Under the pieces are notes generated by a model, which searched no databases, was not told the DNA's origin, and saw only the letters and a program-made list of their open reading frames with translations. Both the position numbers and the translations under genes were made by a program. Below are positions 11,346-22,350 of a stretch of DNA of 64,000 bases, one piece after another. The stretch's first letter is position 1. Every line of letters begins with the position of its first letter. Origin of the DNA: Triticum aestivum (taxonomy: Eukaryota; Streptophyta; Magnoliopsida; Poales; Poaceae); assembly GCF_018294505.1 (NCBI RefSeq), contig NC_057798.1, positions 368,057,673 through 368,121,672 of the forward strand, written 5' to 3'.

Positions 11346-12507
11346 GGTTAGCAGCAATAGAAACACACAAGAATATGATCCTACAGACTACGAACAAGTG
11401 GTGGTGGTGGGTGTCACAAATCCGTCAAGCAAAACTCAAATTCTTACCAGTTCTTACCCAGCAACAGGCGGTGATCGGCAACCGTTGTAGTCAAAACTCT
11501 CAAAGCTTGGATAGAGCGATTACCAGGGAGAGTCAAACGCACGACGTAGATGTATGTGGAGCTGGGAAGGCTTATACTATGGTAGCAAAAAGGGTCAGCA
11601 ATAATCAATTCAGAGATGCAAAATTGAATAAACGCTCAACGACGGTACTGTGCTGGTCCTAGGCTAGACTGTGCTAGAGACGCGAGCCTAGAACACCAAC
11701 AAAATCACAGCGCGGCACGTAAACAAGGGAAAAGCACACTCTGAATTTTTTTTTTCGCTCCTTTTTTTTGCGCTCTTTTTTTTGCGCTGCTTTTTTTTTG
11801 CGAAAAATCACTATAATGGCGAGTGTCTCAAAACTCTTCCTAGCTCAAACTGACAGGATGGGCACGAAATTTTTTGACCAATTTTTTTTTTCGACTGCCC
11901 GGACCCAAAAACTGGAAACGGGTCAAAAAAAACTTCCTATAATGGCACCTGTCTCAAAACACTCAGAAACACCTAAAAATAGGATAGCCAGAAATTTTTT
12001 CGAAAAATGCGTTTTCGAAAAATTCTGGGCCTAAACGGAGCGTGGCTACCCGGCTCCTTTTTTTTCCGAAACCTACTCCGGCAAGGAAACACGAATCGGA
12101 ATCTAGATGGATCCTGAAAACAAACCTAATAAGCAAGGAACTCGGATTGGTGGTGGATATATGGTGGTGGTATATGGCAGCGGTGGTGGTAGCGGTGGTA
12201 GTATATGGATATGGATCGGTGGTGGTATGGTATATGGCAGGGGCGATGATGATGGTGCGGCGGCGGCGTGACAACTTATGACCAGAACTCGAAACTCTAA
12301 AAGACTAGACTCTAAGACCAGCAACTAGACACGACGATGCAACCGCAAATTCAACAAAGCAAAACCCTAAAAAGATTATGCAAAGGCTCGGATTGGTTCG
12401 GATATGATGAACTAACCCTAATTTTTTTTGTGGCTTTTTCGTGGACTGTAGGTATGAAGAACAGACTCGATCTAAACTATGAAAAACTGTAAAATCTCAC
12501 CGAGCAA
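11346..12507 (-). other. Leader of the CRM-like element, non-coding, with A-rich and GGT repeats
   Basis: It lies between the PBS and gag. It holds three to four copies of a unit like GCGCAAAAAAAAG on the - strand (11749-11802), two degenerate copies of a roughly 120-bp block (about 11812-11930 and 11934-12030; both contain TATAATGGC and GTCTCAAAAC), and a GGT/ATATGG-rich stretch at 12145-12260. No ORF of note. Confidence 0.7.
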
Positions 12508-12525
12508 CCTGGAAATCTGATACCA
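12508..12525 (-). other. Primer-binding site, initiator tRNA-Met type (CRM-like element)
   Basis: On the - strand TGGTATCAGATTTCC begins two bases after the 5' LTR. TGGTATCAGA is complementary to the 3' end of plant initiator tRNA-Met, the usual primer for CRM elements. Confidence 0.88.
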
Positions 12526-12527
12526 CT

Positions 12528-13448
12528 TGATAGAGGCAAAGGTGTCCCGTCTTTCGATGAGATGATGGATTTCGCTTTGGTGGAAGTCGACTTTGACGAT
12601 CCGACTACGAACGTGCGAGGACGTCGCGCCTTAGCAATCGCTAAACCAACTCCGAGAGGTTATTGACCACGCCGGAGCACGATCAACCTGACCACGAGGG
12701 TCTGTTTCCTGCGAGCAAACGAAGAACAAGCAAGAAACTGAGATTGCAATCGGGATATTGCGAATATAAGATGAAAGCTTTATTGATCAAGGTGGGGTTC
12801 TGTGACGCCTTTGTCTGGTCGTTGAACACAAACGAAGTACGCGAAGTTGCAGCTATGGCGAACTTTTAATCTAAACAAAACCCAAAGTCTAAACGATGCC
12901 CTAAGGGCTGTATATATGGAGGAAGAGGGGGGGGGGAATTTCGTGGCCCTTGGTGGAGGGGTCCGAAATCAACCCTATCTCTTGTTTCCCCACACATACG
13001 GACTCTAAAAATAGCCTATACTTATGTATTTCGAAATTACATGGGCCTGGCCCAATAATAAGGTGACGCAGCACCTAAAATAGCCCGGGACGAAATTTAT
13101 GAAGTGGCATCTTGTATATTTCGTCCAAGGCTTCATGCACCCATTATGGTGGCTTCAAAGTCCTGAAATCATCACTTGTAACTCCGTTCTTGTTTCCCCT
13201 TGCGCATGCCATCATCTCCATGCTTGTTCTTGCTCCAATGTTCATCCTTCTCCAAGCTAGGCCCTTCATTTGTAAGCAAAACAAATGTATCCAATTTAGG
13301 CAGCATCATATTCTCATGAACATTAGAATCATTACCAAGAAACGAAAGTACCTGGTAATTTAGTTGGCGTGCACGAGCTCTAGTAATTGGTCCAGTATGT
13401 ATAGCAGCAGGGGTTGTGGGTGTAACAATTGTATTGATGTCCTCATCA
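12528..13448 (-). repeat. 5' LTR of the CRM-like element
   Basis: 921 bp, nearly identical to 5607-6530. A length change in a C run shifts the polyprotein tail frame in this copy, which is of no consequence because only the 3' copy is translated as the tail. Confidence 0.95.
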
Positions 13449-13453
13449 CTGCG

Positions 13454-15165
13454 GCAGGGCCTCAACTACAACTTCACCGTCTTGGAGCTGGATGCAATGC
13501 TCCTGGAGTTGTTTAAACGCGACCCCCAGCACCCATTCACGCTGCCGAGGGGCGTTGTTCCATTGTGCAACAATTCTTCGCTTGACCGGATCCGCGCCAT
13601 GATGCCGTTGTGCGATTCACACGGAATCGTTCCAACTTGGCAAGAGCCTGCGGATCACGTCGTGCAAGCGTTCTTCGACAACTTGGAAGAAGTGTCGGTC
13701 CACGCTGACGAGCAGAAGAGCCTCACCCGTGACACCACCGACGAGGAGCTGCAGCGCATCGCCACTAGGGCGGAAGAGGTTGCGGCCGCAGCTGCCGCGG
13801 GCGCGTTCGGGTTCACTGTGGAGGAGGCGGAGGCTGCAGAAGCGGCAAACCTTGCCGAGCGCGCGGAGTTCATTGGCGAGGAAGAGCCTGCCGGTTCTGA
13901 AGCCGAGTCGAGCGAGGCCAGCGAGGAAGAACCCGAGCCTTCAGAAAACTTGCCGCAGGCGGAGCCCCCGGCCCCACCAAGGAGGCGCCTTCGCAGGGCC
14001 GGGGACGCAGCGGGGCGGCAGCCGGGTTAACAGCCGCCAAGCCGTGCGACACATTCTACCGCGGCAAGCAATGTTGCCGCGGGAGCGCCTCACGCAGCAG
14101 CGGCAACTAGAGCGGGATCTTCCCGGGCCACTGCCACCACTCCCGCCAAGCGGGCAAGGGATCCTACTCCTCCGCCTCGCCGCACCAGAGGGGAGCCGGA
14201 CTTCGATCTTTCCGCGCTCAGCTCCGACGAGGAGGAAGAAGAGTAAGTTTCTTTGGTGCTCTTGTAGTTCTTCAATCTTGCTGTTTTTATCTTGTATCTG
14301 ACTTGCTTCAATCTGGACTCCTTTCTTTTCAGGACGCTGGCCCAGAGAGCGGAAGGCCAACCTCGACAGCTACGAGGAGGAGCTCGCTGAGCGCGAGCAA
14401 GCACTTGGCGGGGCGCTCAAGGAGGCAAAGGAGGCTGCCGCAATCGCAGAGGCTGCCAAGAAAGAGCTGGAGGAGAAGGTGGCGCAGCTGGAGGCCAACA
14501 TTGGGAAGAGCGGCGAGGAGCTTGCCGCGCTCAAGCGTGAGCGTGAGAAGGATGCTGCCGCCCACGGTGAGCTGCAAGGTCTTCTCGCTGAGAGGGGCAA
14601 GGAGCTCAGCGCCACCAAGGATTCCAATGCGGACCTGGAGTTGAAGCTGGCCACGCTGATGCAGACGCTGGAGGCTGCCAAGGAGCAGGAGAAGACCTTG
14701 TTGGAGAAGGTCAAAGCTAACAAGGCACTGCTGGAGAGCATCGCAGTTACCCAGAACTCGATCAGAGACACTGTGGAGCACTGGACCGAGGGTCTGGTGA
14801 ATACTGCCGCAGTCATCAATGAGGAGCTGGCGCAGCTGGGGATGTTGGACTTTGGGTATCCCTCCGACGAGAATCTCCAACCCAGCGCCAAGCTCAGCCT
14901 GTTCTTCAAGGGCGTGGCGACGGCACTCCAGCGGCTCCGGGAGAGGATCCCAAAGCAGCTGGCCGACGAGTCGCGCAAAATCTGCGTCGGGGTTCTCCAG
15001 AAGGTGCTGATGAAGGTGGCCTTCCGCAATCCAGGCCTCAGCTTCACCAACGTCCTCAAGTCCTTGCCGCTAGACGCCGATCGGGACGCACTCAAGGCCC
15101 TTGTCGCACCCATTGTGGACAAGGTGAGCGGGATCAAGAGGGTTGAGGGCGACCGCGTAGACTAG
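13454..15165 (+). pseudogene. Tat antisense ORF, 3' part with a canonical intron and coiled-coil C-terminus
   Basis: It continues the gene cut at 5606. The first section (to about 14242) encodes NYNFTVLELDAMLLELF and then a long Ala/Glu-rich acidic stretch (EEPAGSEAESSEASEEEPE) ending in DFDLSALSSDEEEEE; it has a stop near 14030 and frame changes. A 90-bp intron (14243-14332) follows. The second section encodes a long coiled coil (NLDSYEEELAEREQALGG, KELEEKVAQLEANIGK) and a conserved globular end (LGMLDFGYPSDENLQ, FRNPGLSFTNVLKSLPLD), stopping at 15165. The whole protein would be acidic with a coiled coil; its role is unknown. The N-terminal domain, acidic linker and coiled coil match antisense proteins known from grass Tat elements. 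Confidence 0.75.
14243..14332 (+). other. Predicted intron in the Tat antisense gene
   Basis: Donor GTAAGT directly after an acidic run; acceptor TTCTTTTCAG after a T-rich stretch. It is 90 bp long, typical of plant introns, and T-rich against GC-rich exons. Splicing is inferred from consensus and composition. Confidence 0.7.
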
Positions 15166-15973
15166 GCCGCCCATTTCTTCTTTTCCTTTGTCGCTGCTAA
15201 TCACGTTATGAAAACAGTCTGTTAGAGCTGCGACAAGTTATCTTGTAATATAACTTTATTTCTGTTATCAATTGCTATGTTATTTCCTCTACTAGATTCC
15301 TTCCTTTGTATGTTTTTACCCTACGCTTCTAGGGAACTTGTCGACGCAGGCACCAGAGCCGCGAGCGCTGAGTGCGGAACTTCAGCAGCCTGCTGGCGGC
15401 GCTGCTTCCGACAAGAAACCTTGTCGCGACTAGATGCAGCACACTTAAGTTGTTGAGCGGACTCGAAACAAAGTAAGGGCGCAACTAGCCACGAGTTGGT
15501 TCCTCCGCGCACAGGTTTTCCATACAAAGCAGGGTCGTTCGAGGAAAATAACTCAAAAATTTAAAAACTGATTGCTCAAACTTTGGCAACTTAGCTTTTC
15601 TGTCGTTTGCTTCCCAGCAAGGCAAAACTTTGCTTGAACGACGCCTGGTCCATACCAGAATCTTCTCCTTCCCCCCCGGCAAACTTGTGTGCGAGGGAAC
15701 CTTCTTTTCCTTTGTTGAAAAAGAAGAAAGAAGAGAAAATAATGATATGGAGCCCTTCGGCTCGTTATTGCTTACCGAATGTAGGTGCTGCACAAAGTGT
15801 CAGATAACGCATGCAAAAAAGAAACTAATGCATGAAATGGACAAGTTGTGCGGAGCACATGGGGTTCTATTTATGCACGGGATCTGCGCCCGGCTTTGTA
15901 CAAAGGATTACATGCAACAGCGGCAAGACTTGTATAAAAGGTGGTTGCCGGAACGGGTTACGGCAACCGTGCC
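15166..15973. other. Spacer between antisense gene end and Tat integrase end
   Basis: No coding signal on either strand. It includes AATATAACTTTATTTC (about 15246), a possible 3' end of the antisense transcript. Both genes converge here tail to tail. Confidence 0.55.
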
Positions 15974-16930
15974 CTACGGGAAAAACTTACGAAGATGTTC
16001 TATGTTCCAGGAGTTGCTCACCAGAATGCCATCTTCGGTCTCAAGGCGGACAGCGTCGGGCCTTGTGACTCGTTTCACCCGATAAGGGCCTTCCCACTTC
16101 GGCGTCAACTTGTTGGAATTCTTGGTGGACTGAACACGCCGAAGAACAAGGTCGCCTTCCTCGAAGCTTCTGGCCTTAACTTTGCGGCTATGGTAGCGGC
16201 GCAAAGCTTGCTGGTATCGAGCAGCTCGTACAGCAGCCTGAAGACGATCTTCCTCAAGGAGCAGCGCGTCGTCTTGTCGCAGCTGTTCTTGCTCAAGCTC
16301 ATCATAAGCGAACACTCGAGGCGATCCGTATACGAGTTCTGTGGGGAGAACTGCCTCTACTCCATAGACTAGAGCGAAAGGCGTCTGGCCAGTGGCTCGA
16401 TTTGGCGTCGTTCTGATCGACCAAAGAACCACCAGCAACTCCTCGATCCAGTTTCTTCCGCACTTGCGCAGCCTGTCGAAAGTTCTGGTCTTGAGCCCGC
16501 GCAGCACTTCAGCATTTGTCCTCTCTGCTTGACCGTTGCTTCTTGGATGAGTAACAGAAGCGAAGCAGACCTTGGCGCCAAGGTCTTGGACGTACTACAT
16601 GAAGGTGCGGCTCGTGAATTGCGTGCCGTTGTCGGTGATGATCCTGTTAGGGATCCCGAAATGGCAAACAATTGACCTGAAGAACCTGACTGCTGACTGT
16701 GCTGTCACCTTCCTCACTGGCTGCACTTCCGGCCACTTTGTGAACCTGTTGATTGCGACGTACAAGTACTCAAAGCCCCCGACAGCTCGGGGGAAAGGCC
16801 CGAGGATATCGAGCCCCCAGACCGAAAATGGCCAGGATAAAGGGATCGTCTAGAGAGCTTGAGCTGGCTGGTGTATCTGTTTGGAGTGGAACTGGCACGC
16901 TTCACACTTGGTTACTTGTGCAGTTGCATC
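15974..16930 (-). pseudogene. Tat integrase core and C-terminal domain, broken
   Basis: Read on the - strand, the core shows GLDILGPFP (first D), ITDNGTQF (second D) and GQAERTN (E), the retroviral DDE integrase triad. The C-terminal domain at 15974-16507 includes GEGD-type FEEGDLVLRRV and KWEGPYRV. In-frame TAG stops near 16597 and 16853 stand where CAG is expected; both are C-to-T changes. It would insert the cDNA into the genome but is dead here. Confidence 0.82.
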
Positions 16931-18673
16931 CTAGAGGGCTGTCGGCCAAAAGAAACCTTGCCGGAAAGCTTTGCCGGCAAGTGCTCTTGCGCCAATGTGG
17001 TGGCCACATATGCCTCCATGTATCTCTGCCAACAGCTTTTGTCCATCATCCCGGCAAATACACTTCAATTTCACACCGTTGAGTCTTCTTCTGTACAGTA
17101 CGCTATCGACAAACTGGTACATACTTGACTGCCGGGCTACTTTTTCCGCTTCTTCTTGCTCTTCGGGAAGTTCTCCTGTCTGAAGGAAATGGACAATCTG
17201 CTGTGCCCATGCTGGAGCTTGTGGCTCGACAACAAGGACTAAAGGCACATCTGCTGCTGCGGGAACATCCGCTTCTATGGCAAGGACTCGCGGCCCTGTC
17301 GGAGCTTGATGTTCCCCGGCAAGTTTGCCGGAGCAAAACTTGTCGGGAGCGTCTGCTTCAACGGAACAAACCATAAGGCTTGCCGGAGCAGACTGCCCCT
17401 CAGCATCCTTGGTGTTGATCTTGGGGACTTTCTTGGCGGCGGCTTCGGGGAGCTCTACCGGAAAGTAGTCACCAGAAACCAACTTCCTCTTCTTGCTTTG
17501 TCCAGTTGATGGTGTTACGGATGGTTGAGTCAACTTGAGCACAAAGATCCCTGGTTCCATAGGTAACTTTAGTGCGGCGCACTTTGACAGGCCATCAGCA
17601 ATGTCATTCTGAGCTCTTGGGATATGCTCCATCTGTAGGCCGTCAAAGTGCTCTTCTAGCTTCCTCACTTCATCAACATATGCTTCCATCAATGGACTCT
17701 GGTAGTTCTTGTTCACTTGGCGGACGACAAGCTGTGAGTCACCCCTGACAATGAGCTTCTTGATCCCAAGGTCTGCTGCGATTCTGAGACCGGCAAGCAA
17801 TCCTTCATACTCTGCAGTATTGTTGGTTGCTTGCTCCTTGGGAAAGTGCATCTGGACTACGTACTTGAGGTGCTCTCCGGTGGGCGCGACAAGCAGCACA
17901 CCCGCACCGGCGCCTTGCAGCGAGAAGGCACCATCAAAGTACATCAGCCACTCTTTGCTTGCCTCTTTGACGGGGATGCTCGTCTCTGGAATTTCTTCAT
18001 CTGGTGTTGGCGTCCATTCTGCTATGAACTCTGCCAATGCCCTGCTTTGGATAGTTGAAGTGCTCTCAAACTTGAGGCCAAAGCTTGACAGTTCCAGTGC
18101 CCACTCGACAATCCTGCCTGTCGCTTCTGGATTTTGCAGTATCCTCTTCAGCGGAAAGCGAGTGACGACTGTGATCTCATGTGCTTGGAAGTAATGGCGC
18201 AGCTTTCTCGAGGCCATGAGGAGGCCGAAAAGCAACTTCTGCACACCAGAGTACCTTGATCTAGCCCCCTGTAGAAGGGAACTGACAAAGTAAACTGGAC
18301 GCTGCACCATTCTCTTCTGCATCTTATCATGCTCCTGCGCAGATCCATCTCTGTCGGGACCAGAGCTTGTCGGCGAAGCCCCCTGCTTGTCGCTGGATGC
18401 ATCTGCCGTGGTTGCTGGCTCATCATCTGCCTCCCTCTCCGCCACTAACGCAGCACTAACCACTTGATTGGTTGCCGCTATATACAGCAGCAACTTCTCT
18501 TGCGGCTTAGGTGCGACAAGTATTGGAGTGGAGGACAGGTATCTCTTCAAGTCCTGCAGCGCAGCCTCTGCCTCCGGAGTCCATTTCATTGGACCTGCCT
18601 TTTTCAAAATTTTGAAAAATGGCAGGGCGCGCTCAGCAGATCTAGAGATAACCTGCTGAGAGCAGCCACGCAA
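16931..18673 (-). pseudogene. Tat RNase H, second (archaeal-type) RNase H and integrase zinc finger
   Basis: 580 codons open. Residues about 60-215 are the first RNase H, in which the first catalytic Asp context reads YIAATNQ, a degenerate form usual in the Tat lineage. Residues about 243-365 are a second RNase H of archaeal/plant type with FDGAF (D247), AEYEG (E288/E290), GDSQLV (D312) and IADGLS (D360), all catalytic residues kept. Residues about 500-580 begin integrase (EIHGGICGHH, QGFFWPT). A dual RNase H is diagnostic for Tat. The frame shifts relative to RT near 18,640. Confidence 0.88.
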
Positions 18674-19467
18674 CCGGCAAGCCTTCGTACATCCTTGACG
18701 CGCTTTGGTGCTTCGATCTGCTCAATGGCCTTGATTTTGTCGGGATTGGCTTCAATTCCCCGCTGAGACACGAAGAACCCGAGAAGCTTGCCGGATGGGA
18801 CTCCAAACACGCACTTCTCGGGGTTAAGCTTGAGGTTGATCCTGCGCAGATTTGCAAATGTCTCGTCTAAATCTTGAATCAGGGTCGCCCTGTTCTTGCT
18901 TTTGACCACTATGTCATCCATGTAGGCTTCCACATTTCTGTGCATCTGCGGCTCAAAAGCGTGGTGGACCACCCTTGCGAATGTTGAACCAGCATTCTTC
19001 AAACCGAAAGGCATCCGTACGAAGCAGTACGTGCCACACGGGGTGATAAATGCGGTTTTCTCTTCATCCTCTTCTGCCATGAAGATCTGATGGTATCCTG
19101 AGTATGCATCAAGAAATGAAAGCAAATCACATCCGGCTGTGGAGTCAACAATCTGGTCAATGCGCGGCAAGGGAAATGGGTCTTTGGGACAAGCTTTATT
19201 AACATCAGTGAAGTCAATACAAAGCCTCCATTTCCCGTTAGCCTTGCGCACAACAATAGGATTGGCCAACCATGTGGGATGGAGCACTCCTCTGACAAGG
19301 CCTGCTGCTTCCAACTTCTTGATTTCTTCTGCGATGAATTCTTGGTGCTCCACTGTCTGTTTCCTGACTTTCTGCTTGACGGGCCGCGCATGAGGATAGA
19401 CGGCAAGGTGGTGCTCAATTACTTTCCTGGGAACACCGGGGATATCAGACGGTTGCCACGCAAACAC
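18604..19467 (-). pseudogene. Tat reverse transcriptase domain
   Basis: 287 codons, including HPTWLANPIVVRK, WRLCIDFTDVNKACPKD, FLDAYSGYHQI and the catalytic YMDD at residues 182-185, then LLGFFVSQRGIEANP. The active site is intact. The domain is separated from protease and RNase H by frameshifts, so the original single polyprotein can no longer be made. Confidence 0.88.
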
Positions 19468-20149
19468 GTCGACATTCGCCCGTAGGAAAGCAACGAGCGC
19501 GCTTTCCTATTTGGGGTCAAGAGTGGCGCTGATGGTGAAGGTACCACCAGCGCCGTCCTCCTTGGCGGACACCTTCTTGGTCTCAGGTGGAGCTGTCATT
19601 GCCTTCTTACACTTGCCGGTGGAGCTCGATGGTGCGTCCTCGACGGTAGCGCAGCACTCCGAAGAGGTGCGCTTGCCGGAGTGGGCATCAGAACCTCTTG
19701 CCGGACTTGGTCTTCTTCTTCCCCCCGGGAGCTTCAGCGGCAAGTGTCTTGCGTTCTGTTGCGGCTGCTGCTTCCCGGTAGATCTTGTCGGCACAGATAA
19801 GAGCATCCTTCTTGTCGCCAGGGACAGAGATGACACTTATCGGGCCTGGCATTTTCAGTACGTTGTACGCATAGTGAGAGGCTGCCATGAACTTGGCGAG
19901 TGCCGGACGGCCAAAGATTCCATTGTAAGGTAATGGAAAGTCAGCAACATCAAATGTGACCCTCTTAGTCCTGAAGTTCAGCTCGCTGCCAAATGTTACC
20001 GGCAACGTGATCTTTCCCTTCGGCTTGCTTCTTCCCGGGTTGATTCCTTGAAATGTACCGGTCTCTTCGAGATCGCTGTCAGGGATCTGGAGTTTCTGGA
20101 GCACCGCGGAGGAGATCAGGTTCAAGCCGGCCCCACCGTCAACTAGCAT
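19468..20149 (-). pseudogene. Tat aspartic protease and linker
   Basis: Opens at 20149 with MLVDGGAGLNLIS; the catalytic Asp is in VDGGAGLN. It continues with FNAIFGRP-like FPLPYNGIFGRPALAKF, the flap/C-terminal signature, then a Lys-rich linker that loses frame near 19,690 and leads to RT. Gag and protease were one ORF; a one-base change near 20165 now separates them. Confidence 0.8.
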
Positions 20150-22263
20150 CTTAATGACCTTGACCCGACCGTAGTTATGCGATCAGGGTGGTCCTCAATA
20201 TCAAAGATGATAGGCGTGCTGGACCATTTCAGAGGCTTGCATGACTCGACGGGTGGTTCTGCTGCATTAACTTCCCGCACCCACTGCTTGAGCTGGCGAT
20301 GCGAGGTGTGCAGAGAAGCACCACCGTCAACGCACAGGACCTCTGTGGCTTTCTGGAACTCCTGCTCATCAGTCTCCTCATCATCCATGTCTTCATCGTC
20401 GTCGTCATCTTCATCCTTGTCGCGGCCGCGAGGAGGTCTGTCTCCTTGTCGCTGCTTGGCCTTGCCGCGGCGTCCTCCTTGGCCAGGACATTTCTTGCCG
20501 GGTCCCCCAGCACCTTCCTGGGCCATCTCCTTGTCGTGCCGCTCGTATTCAGCTCTCTGTTGCTCAACAAGCTGCTCGACTTTCTTACAGTTCTGGTGAT
20601 CATGGCCCTTGGTGCGGTGGATCTTGCAATACTGCTTGTTGGTGCCGTCCTGCTTGTCAGTGACCGCCACCTCCGCGGCAACCTCCTTGCCGGAGTCACC
20701 AGCTTTGGCTTCCTTGGCGCCACCACCATTGCCGGACTGCTCAACAACTAGCACCTCTTTGCCTTTCCTCTTTCTGTTGTTCCGCCGCCGGTTTTTCCTT
20801 GCCGGGACAGCATCTTCACTATCAGATCCTCCCGCTCCTACATTCTCTCCGGGGAGTCTCCTCCCTTCCTCAGCACGTGCACACTTGTCGGCCAGTGCAT
20901 ATAAATCACTGACGTCCCTGATCTTGCACATCGCCATTTCCTCCCGCATCCTGCGGTTTCGCACATTCTGATGGAACGCGCTAATCACCGCGGCAGGGTG
21001 GACGTCTGGGATGTTGTGCTGCACACTGCTGAATCTCTGAATGTACTTGCGCAGGGGCTCTCCTTCCTTCTGGGCGAGCAGATGAAGATCACTCTCCTGG
21101 CCATGAGGCTTGTGTCCGCCTGTGAAGGCGCCGACAAACTGATGGCACAGATCAGCCCAAGAGGATATGGAGTTGTCCGGCAAGTGCATGAGCCAGGACC
21201 TGACGTTGGGCTTAAGTACCAGCGGGAAGTAGTTGGCAAGGATCTTGTCATCCCGTCCCCCAGCAGCCTGCACCGCAATGGTGTAAATGCTGAGGAACTC
21301 CGACGGATGCGTCTTGCCGTCATACTTCTCCGGTACGTCTGGCTTGAAGTTCTTTGTGCTGGGCCACTGGACTTGCCGCAGCTCACGAGTGAACGTAGGG
21401 CAACCTACCGCGTACGGCAGATCGCCTGGTTCCCCTGGCGCATGCATGTCAACAGAGGGCCCAGCGCGCTTGTCGGATTGACGTCGCGCTTCTCTTCGGC
21501 GCTCGATGCGAGTTCGAGCATCTTCTTGTTGTCGATCATGAAGAACTTGGCGCTGATCGCGACGAGCTCGTGGATCCGACGATGCAGTGGAGTCGCTGTC
21601 GAAGTGGATCCGGCGAGTCGGCGATCTTGGCCTTCGGGGTGGTGATTGCATGGTAGTTGCACCTCCACCCGTTTCGTCGCCACCGGCTCGCGCCTGGCAA
21701 CCCTGCCGCGGCGGCGACGCGCTCGGCCGCCATGGAGTGTCGCCGTTGGTGTAGCCGATGAGACTCTGAATGGTGGCCCTCCATTCGTCGATCTTGTCCG
21801 ACGTCGGAGGGTAATCTAGGAGAAGTTGAGCTCGCGCCAAAGCTTCTGCTGGAGTGGTGGGTGGCAGTGGCGGACGGCGCGAGGAGCGGGACGTGCTCGG
21901 ACTTCTAACTATGTTAGAAGGAGCAGTATCCCGTCCAGGCGACCGTGCCCCGCTCGTGCCAGCACGCTGGCGTGCATGCTGGTCTTGAGCGCCCCGAGAT
22001 CCACCGGCTTGGTCTTGGCCTATCATGCGTATGGAACTACAAGTGCCATGACGCTGTTGGTCTTGCGCCTCCTGAGAGTGGCGCGGAACATGTACAGTCG
22101 CCGAGGTTTGTGCAGCCTTGTCCTTGGACCTGGCAGCATCATAAGCATCCACGTCGACGTCCATTCTTCCGCCGGCGTCCATTCCACCACCCGTCCGCTC
22201 CAACGGTGGCGGAAGTGACGTGGACGGAGCGGCTGCCGCCGAAGTCTTCTTCTTCGGTGGCAT
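20143..22263 (-). CDS. gag: Tat Gag protein
   Basis: 706 codons starting MPPKKKTSAA. The N-terminal third is low-complexity and charged. The gag core lies at about residues 270-470 (FKPDVPEKYDGKTHP, PNVRSWLMHLP, EGEPLRKYIQRFS, NVRNRRMREEM). A zinc-knuckle-like YCKIHRTKGHDHQNCKK follows, with C-x(2)-H and H-x(4)-C spacing typical of this lineage in place of plain CCHC, then a basic/acidic C-terminus. It would form the virus-like particle. The frame is open up to the frameshift at the protease junction (about 20165), so the last residues are aberrant. Start chosen at the first ATG, 67 bases inside the PBS. Confidence 0.88.
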   Translation of the reverse strand: MPPKKKTSAAAAPSTSLPPPLERTGGGMDAGGRMDVDVDAYDAARSKDKAAQTSATVHVPRHSQEAQDQQRHGTCSSIRMIGQDQAGGSRGAQDQHARQRAGTSGARSPGRDTAPSNIVRSPSTSRSSRRPPLPPTTPAEALARAQLLLDYPPTSDKIDEWRATIQSLIGYTNGDTPWRPSASPPRQGCQARAGGDETGGGATTMQSPPRRPRSPTRRIHFDSDSTASSDPRARRDQRQVLHDRQQEDARTRIERRREARRQSDKRAGPSVDMHAPGEPGDLPYAVGCPTFTRELRQVQWPSTKNFKPDVPEKYDGKTHPSEFLSIYTIAVQAAGGRDDKILANYFPLVLKPNVRSWLMHLPDNSISSWADLCHQFVGAFTGGHKPHGQESDLHLLAQKEGEPLRKYIQRFSSVQHNIPDVHPAAVISAFHQNVRNRRMREEMAMCKIRDVSDLYALADKCARAEEGRRLPGENVGAGGSDSEDAVPARKNRRRNNRKRKGKEVLVVEQSGNGGGAKEAKAGDSGKEVAAEVAVTDKQDGTNKQYCKIHRTKGHDHQNCKKVEQLVEQQRAEYERHDKEMAQEGAGGPGKKCPGQGGRRGKAKQRQGDRPPRGRDKDEDDDDDEDMDDEETDEQEFQKATEVLCVDGGASLHTSHRQLKQWVREVNAAEPPVESCKPLKWSSTPIIFDIEDHPDRITTVGSRSLRC

Positions 22264-22328
22264 GTTGATGAAGGGAATGAAGATCTAGCTCGTGTGAATG
22301 TCGGATCAGGTTCGCACAATCTCGACGC

Positions 22329-22346
22329 CCCCTACCTAGCGCGCCA
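22329..22346 (-). other. Primer-binding site of the Tat element
   Basis: On the - strand TGGCGCGCTAGGTAGGGG begins four bases after the 5' LTR. The same TGGCGCGC(C)AGGTAGGGG site is usual in grass Tat elements; I do not assign the tRNA with confidence. Confidence 0.75.
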
Positions 22347-22350
22347 AAGA

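Larger units (their letters stand above)
5607..13448 (-). mobile_element. Young CRM-like chromovirus (Ty3/Gypsy) nested in the Tat antisense gene
   Basis: LTRs are 12528-13448 (5') and 5607-6530 (3'); the TSD CTGCG is at 5602-5606 and 13449-13453. The LTRs differ by four transitions plus three small homopolymer length changes in about 920 bp (about 0.4 %), so insertion was recent. PBS is the initiator-Met type. The polyprotein runs about 100 codons into the 3' LTR and ends with a [10 protein letters not shown] region, the organisation known for the CRM lineage, some of whose members are centromeric. Whether this copy belongs to a centromere-targeting or a dispersed CRM group cannot be told from sequence alone. 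Gag carries two single-base frameshifts; pol is open throughout. Confidence 0.93.

Noticed and set aside
14329..15137. Long - strand frames opposite the Tat antisense gene
   Set aside because: Mirror frames of a GC-rich coding exon; the + strand has the coiled coil, conserved end and intron.
20177..22268. + strand frames opposite Tat gag
   Set aside because: Shadows of the gag coding sequence; low complexity.
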